Assembly: GCA_035540635.1 (NCBI GenBank)
Contig: DATLGH010000107.1
Span: forward strand, 1-54,642
DNA length: 54,642 nucleotides
Direction: 5' to 3'
From: Egibacteraceae bacterium
GTDB taxonomy: Bacteria; Actinomycetota; Nitriliruptoria; Euzebyales; Egibacteraceae
Part shown: positions 51,155 to 54,642 of the stretch, piece after piece
How the letters are laid out: each line of letters begins with the position of its first letter
Position numbering within the stretch: the stretch's first letter is position 1
Made by a program: the position numbers and the translations under genes
The notes under the pieces: generated by a model
Databases searched by the model: none
What the model saw: the letters and a program-made list of their open reading frames with translations, nothing else
Told to the model about the DNA's origin: nothing

Positions 51155-52464
51155 CCGCGTCCGGGAACGGGCAGCTCGCGCAGGCCTCGGCCTACGAGAC
51201 CGTCAAGGCCATGACGCTCAAGCGCGTCGAGGCCGGGGACATCGATCCGCAGGGCGACGCCGAGGCCGTGCGCGCCCAGATCGGGGAGGTCGTGCGGGCC
51301 TACCAGCGCGAGGCGCACCTCGACGACGCCCTCGTCGCGCTGGCCGACCCTGAGGCCATGGTCGCCCGGGTCATGGCCGCCGTGTGCGACTACGGGCCGC
51401 TGACCGGGCTCCTGCGCCGCGGCGACGTCGAGGAGGTCATGATCCAGGGCGCGCACCTGTCCTACATCACCGCCGACGGGCGCATCCACTTCCCCGCGCA
51501 GGCGGCCAGCGAGAGCGAGTACCGCCAGTACGTCGAGCGGCTGCTGCAGGCCACAGGCCGCCAGCTGGACGCCTCCACCCCGATCGTGGTCGCCGGCGTC
51601 GACGGGCACACCCGCCTGTCGGTCAAGATCCCCCCGGTCGCCGACGAGTTGACCGTGTGCATCCGCCGCCAGGTGCTGCGCCGCCCCACCCTGCGCGACC
51701 TGGTCGCCCAGGGATCATTGAGCCCGCCCGCCGCGGGGCTGCTGTGGGCGTGCATGCAGATCCGCTCCCGCGTCCTGGTCGCCGGCGCGCCGTTCGCCGG
51801 CAAGACCACCCTGCTCAACGCGCTGCTCGCCGCCATCCCCCCACACCGCGTGGTCCGGGTGAACGAGGAGGCCCGCGAGCTGTCCGCCCCGCTGATGCTC
51901 GGCGGGTACTGCCAGGCCAACGACCGGCCTGGCCAGACGCTGCGCGATCTCGTCCGCGCCGACCTCACCTTCCGCCCCGACATGCTCGTCGTCGGCGAGG
52001 TCAAGGGCGCCGAGGCCTACGAGGTCATCCGCCCGCTCAACGCCGGCTGCGGGTTCATGACCAGCGTCCACTGCAACGCCGCCGCCGACGCGATCGACGT
52101 GCTCACCGCCTGCGCCGCCATGGCCGGCGAGCGCATGGACCCCGACCTCATCCGCAGCCTGTTCGCCGGCGCGATCGACTTCGTCGTGTTCGTCGACGCC
52201 GACGAGGCCGCGCTGCGCGACCGCGACCGCGCCGCCCGCCGCCAGGTCACCGAGATCGCCTGGGTCGAGCCGCGGCTGCGCGGCGGCCAGGTTGTGCTCG
52301 AGCCGCTGTTCCGCCGCGAGGCGCTCGGCCGGCCGCTGGCGTGGACCGGCGCCCGGCCCGGCGAGGGCGTGGTCGCACGGCTCGACAAGGGCCTGGCCGC
52401 TGCCGGCGGGCTGACCGTCGACCGGATCCTCGCCGGCGACCAGGTCGTGGGGGCGCTGCGATGA
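51151..52464 (+). CDS. cpaF: CpaF/TadA-like ATPase of the second Tad set
   Basis: 437 residues from GTG at 51151 (GTGA overlap). YGPLTGLLRRGDVEEVMIQG, Walker A VAGAPFAGKTTLLNALLAAI, RVVRVNEEARELSAP (Asp-box region), RPDMLVVGEVKGAEAYEVIR (Walker B type) and GFMTSVHCNAAADAIDVL (His box). All functional motifs of a VirB11/GspE ATPase are intact. It differs substantially from the 19583-20926 copy, so it is an old paralogue or was acquired separately. Confidence 0.93.
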   Translation: MTASGNGQLAQASAYETVKAMTLKRVEAGDIDPQGDAEAVRAQIGEVVRAYQREAHLDDALVALADPEAMVARVMAAVCDYGPLTGLLRRGDVEEVMIQGAHLSYITADGRIHFPAQAASESEYRQYVERLLQATGRQLDASTPIVVAGVDGHTRLSVKIPPVADELTVCIRRQVLRRPTLRDLVAQGSLSPPAAGLLWACMQIRSRVLVAGAPFAGKTTLLNALLAAIPPHRVVRVNEEARELSAPLMLGGYCQANDRPGQTLRDLVRADLTFRPDMLVVGEVKGAEAYEVIRPLNAGCGFMTSVHCNAAADAIDVLTACAAMAGERMDPDLIRSLFAGAIDFVVFVDADEAALRDRDRAARRQVTEIAWVEPRLRGGQVVLEPLFRREALGRPLAWTGARPGEGVVARLDKGLAAAGGLTVDRILAGDQVVGALR

Positions 52465-53363
52465 GGCTCCTGGCCGCGGTGTGCGCCGCCTTCCTCGGCT
52501 TCGCCGGGATGGGCTGGCTGCTCGGCCACCCGGTGGCGCTGCGGGCGCCGCGGGTGCGGGCGCGGGGTGAGGGGTGGGCGCAGCGGCGGCAGCGCTGGCT
52601 GCGGCAGGCCGGCGCCCGCGTCACTCCGCTGCAGTTCTACGGCGCCTCGGCCGCCGCCGGGGCCGGCGCCTTCCTGCTGCTGTGGCTGGCCACGGGCGCG
52701 TGGGTCGTCGCGCTCGTGCCGGCGGCGCTGTGCGGGTTCGCGCCGCAGTTCTACTACACGGCCGCCCGCCGCCGGCGGGTCGCCGCGGTCAACCGGGCGT
52801 GGCCCGACGGGCTGCGCGACCTGGTCGCCAGCGTCCACCAGCAGCTGCCGCTGCACCAGGCCGTCCTCGAGCTGGCGCGCGGCGGGCCGGCGCCGCTGCG
52901 CCAGGCGTTCGCGCACTACCCGGTGCACGCCCGGGCGCTGGGGACCGTCGCCGCGCTCGAGCACGTCAAGGAGGAGCTCGCCGACCCCGCCAGCGACCGG
53001 GTGCTGGAGGTCCTCATCCTCGCCGCCGAGCGCGGCTCGGGCGGCGACCTGCTCGCCCGCCTCCTCGGCGACCTCGCCGAGTCGGTCACCGCCGACCTGC
53101 GCGTCGAGGAGGACATCGAGACCGCCCGCACCGAGCCGCGCATCAACATGGCCGTGGCCGCCGCGCTGCCGTGGCTGCTGCTGCTCGCCATGGTGCTCGG
53201 CGACACCCCCCAGCGCAGCTACTACACCTCCGGCCGAGGCCTCGGCCCGGTCCTGCTGGCGGCGGTGATGACATTCGCCGGCGTGGCGACGGTGCGGGCG
53301 CTGTCACGCGACCCGGTCGAGGCGCGGCTGTTCGTCGGCGAGGACGAGGCGGGCGCCCGGTGA
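52461..53363 (+). CDS. tadB: TadB-like platform protein of the second Tad set
   Basis: 300 residues from ATG at 52461 (ATGA overlap). One N-terminal helix, a helix pair near residue 65-95 (GASAAAGAGAFLLLWLATGA), F domain (GLRDLVASVHQQLPLHQAVL, ESVTADLRVEEDIETARTEP) and two C-terminal helices (MAVAAALPWLLLLAMVLG, VLLAAVMTFAGVATVRAL). Intact. Confidence 0.9.
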   Translation: MRLLAAVCAAFLGFAGMGWLLGHPVALRAPRVRARGEGWAQRRQRWLRQAGARVTPLQFYGASAAAGAGAFLLLWLATGAWVVALVPAALCGFAPQFYYTAARRRRVAAVNRAWPDGLRDLVASVHQQLPLHQAVLELARGGPAPLRQAFAHYPVHARALGTVAALEHVKEELADPASDRVLEVLILAAERGSGGDLLARLLGDLAESVTADLRVEEDIETARTEPRINMAVAAALPWLLLLAMVLGDTPQRSYYTSGRGLGPVLLAAVMTFAGVATVRALSRDPVEARLFVGEDEAGAR

Positions 53364-54322
53364 GCGCGCCGGAGGTCGACGTGGCCGCGCTGGTGCCGGC
53401 GCTGCTCGTCGGGCTGGCCGCCGCGACGCTGGCGACGCTGGTATGGCGGCCGCTGCCCCGCCTGGCGCCGCGGCTGCGCCCGTACAACAGCGCCAACCGG
53501 GTGCGGCTGGGCCGGCCCGCCGACCTCGACCCGCCGCCGGCGGGGACGCCCGCGGGCGCGGCGGCCGCGGTGTTCGGCCCGCTGCTGCGCGCCGCCACCC
53601 GGGGTCTCGGCCGGCTGGTCGACCGCGAGCCCGACGACGAGTTGGCGCTGCGGCTGCGCAACGCCGGGCTGTACGCCGACCTGCCGGCCGAGCAGCGGGT
53701 GGTCGCCTACCGCACCCGGCGGCTTGGTTGGATCGCCGCGGCGGCCGGGGTGGCGTGCCTGCCAGCGTTGATGCTCGGCTCGGCCACCTGACTGGTCCTG
53801 CTCGTCCCCCTCGGCGTGGTGTTCGGCCTGGCCTACCCGCGCGGGCAGCTGGACGCGGCGATCAAGCAGCGACGCGACCGCATGACCATCGACCTGTACA
53901 CGATCAACCAGCACCTCGCCCAGATGCTCGTCACCGGCCGCGGGGTCGACGAGGCGTTGCAGCGGCTGGTGCGCCGCGGCCGCGGCCCCGTGGTCACCGA
54001 GCTCGCCGAAGCGCTGCGCTGGCGCCGTGCCGGCATGCCGCTTCACCGGGCGCTGGAGACTTTCGCCGAGCGCACCCCCGAGCCGCACGCCGCCCGCACC
54101 TACCGCACCCTCGCCAAGGCCGCCACCAGCGGCTCCAGCGTCGCCGACGCCCTGCGTGCCCTTGCCGGCGACGTGCGCAACAGCCGCCGCGACGCGTTGC
54201 AACGCCTCGCCGTCAAACGCCGCGCCACCATGATCGTCCCGATCGTCCTGCTGCTCGTCCCCCCGCTGATCATCCTGGTCGGCGCCCCCCTGCCCGCCGA
54301 GCTGTTCGGGCACCTCCGATGA
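53360..54322 (+). pseudogene. tadC: TadC-like platform protein of the second Tad set, in-frame TGA
   Basis: GTG at 53360 (GTGA overlap). N-terminal helix (ALVPALLVGLAAATLATLVW), LALRLRNAGLYADLPAEQ, a helix starting GWIAAAAGVACLPALMLG, then TGA at 53789-53791. The same frame continues without a shift: LVLLVPLGVVFGLAYPRGQL, then the F domain (YTINQHLAQMLVTGRGVDEA, KAATSGSSVADALRALAGDV) and the last helix (TMIVPIVLLLVPPLIILVGA), ending at 54322. A Trp codon (TGG) to TGA change is the simplest reading, inside a helix. Unless suppressed, the platform would be split. Confidence 0.8.
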
Positions 54323-54351
54323 CCCCGCCACGACCGAAGGGAGTCTTGTCC

Positions 54352-54573
54352 ATGGCTGTTGTCCTGAGTGTGGTGCGCCGGATCGCCGGCGCGGTCGACG
54401 CCCGCATCCAGCAGAAGCCCGGCGGCTGGGCCAACGAGGACGGCCTGGAGATCGCCCAGGCCCTGGCGCTCGCCGCCGCGGCGATCTTCGCCACCATCGC
54501 GATCTTCTCGGTGCTGCAGAGCAACGCGATCAGCCTCGTGGGCGACCTGTTCCGCACGATCGGCGGCGGCTGA
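54352..54573 (+). CDS. flp: Flp-type pilin-like protein of the second Tad set
   Basis: 73 residues from ATG at 54352 (GGGAG 8 bases upstream); another ATG at 54319 overlaps the tadC stop. GWANEDGLEIAQALALAAAA has a Glu-Asp-Gly-Leu-Glu lead before the hydrophobic helix (AIFATIAIFSVLQSNAISLV), the same plan as the 17463-17684 pilin. Ends in DLFRTIGGG. Confidence 0.75.
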   Translation: MAVVLSVVRRIAGAVDARIQQKPGGWANEDGLEIAQALALAAAAIFATIAIFSVLQSNAISLVGDLFRTIGGG

Positions 54574-54642
54574 CCCAGGCATGCCCTGCCGACCCCGCTC
54601 CTGGCCCGGGCGGGACGACGGTGGCCACCCCCCAGCCGACCC
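54574..54642 (+). other. Window end, start of a possible next gene
   Basis: An ATG at 54581 opens a frame to the window edge without a good ribosome site. By analogy with the first locus a TadE-like gene should follow, but the 60 bp visible do not show it. Confidence 0.15.

Overview
The window is very GC-rich, gene-dense DNA that reads as an actinobacterial chromosome. The evidence is a dnaK-grpE-dnaJ-hspR heat-shock operon, WXG100 proteins with an FHA/FtsK-type secretion ATPase, a Tad pilus locus of actinobacterial layout, a Dcd close to the dUMP-forming mycobacterial type, and many GTG starts with 1-4 base gene overlaps. A deep-branching actinobacterium is my best guess; the sequence alone does not fix the genus.

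Layout. 1-727: the end of a Pro/Ala-rich membrane-anchored protein. 697-4864 (minus): hspR, dnaJ, grpE, dnaK. 4994-15347 (minus): a compact type VII-like secretion cluster with WXG proteins, a secreted-looking protein ending in tryptophan-rich 11-residue repeats, a tandem pair of membrane proteins, an LpqN-like protein and an EssC-like ATPase. Two paralogous small membrane proteins bracket it. No EccB, EccD, EccE or mycosin gene is visible. 15379-29383: the first, intact Tad/Flp pilus locus (cpaB-cpaE-cpaF-tadB-tadC-flp-TadE-like x3, minus strand) with LysM and LSm-like accessory genes, then a Ser/Thr kinase, a DUF192 lipoprotein and small membrane proteins. Paralogous lipoproteins flank this locus, and a 3' scrap of a second secreted-protein gene remains beside one of them. 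29534-36684: core genes (ACT-domain protein, peptide deformylase, membrane FeS oxidoreductase, M14 carboxypeptidase, dCTP deaminase, PrsW protease). 36695-37740: a decayed cupin and Gfo/Idh/MocA oxidoreductase.

37875-37945 is tRNA-Gly(CCC). What follows up to the window end looks like an integrated plasmid-like island. It has orphan DNA-binding proteins, a RES-domain protein, a set of overlapping genes (TenA-like, 93-aa protein, RuvC-fold-like protein, protein kinase), a ParA / double ribbon-helix-helix partition pair, an LSm-like protein and an excisionase-like HTH protein. A 450-bp non-coding stretch holds a consensus DnaA box between inverted repeats. A second complete Tad gene set follows (cpaB-cpaE-cpaF-tadB-tadC-flp), in which cpaB is frameshifted and tadC carries an in-frame TGA. 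No integrase or relaxase lies inside the window, so the right boundary is outside.

What stands out most is the Tad machinery carried next to replication and partition genes, the stripped-down type VII-like cluster with its Trp-repeat protein, and the kinase/RuvC-like operon. Frameshifts concentrate in duplicated and accessory genes while housekeeping genes are intact. That argues for genuine decay, but local sequence error has not been excluded.
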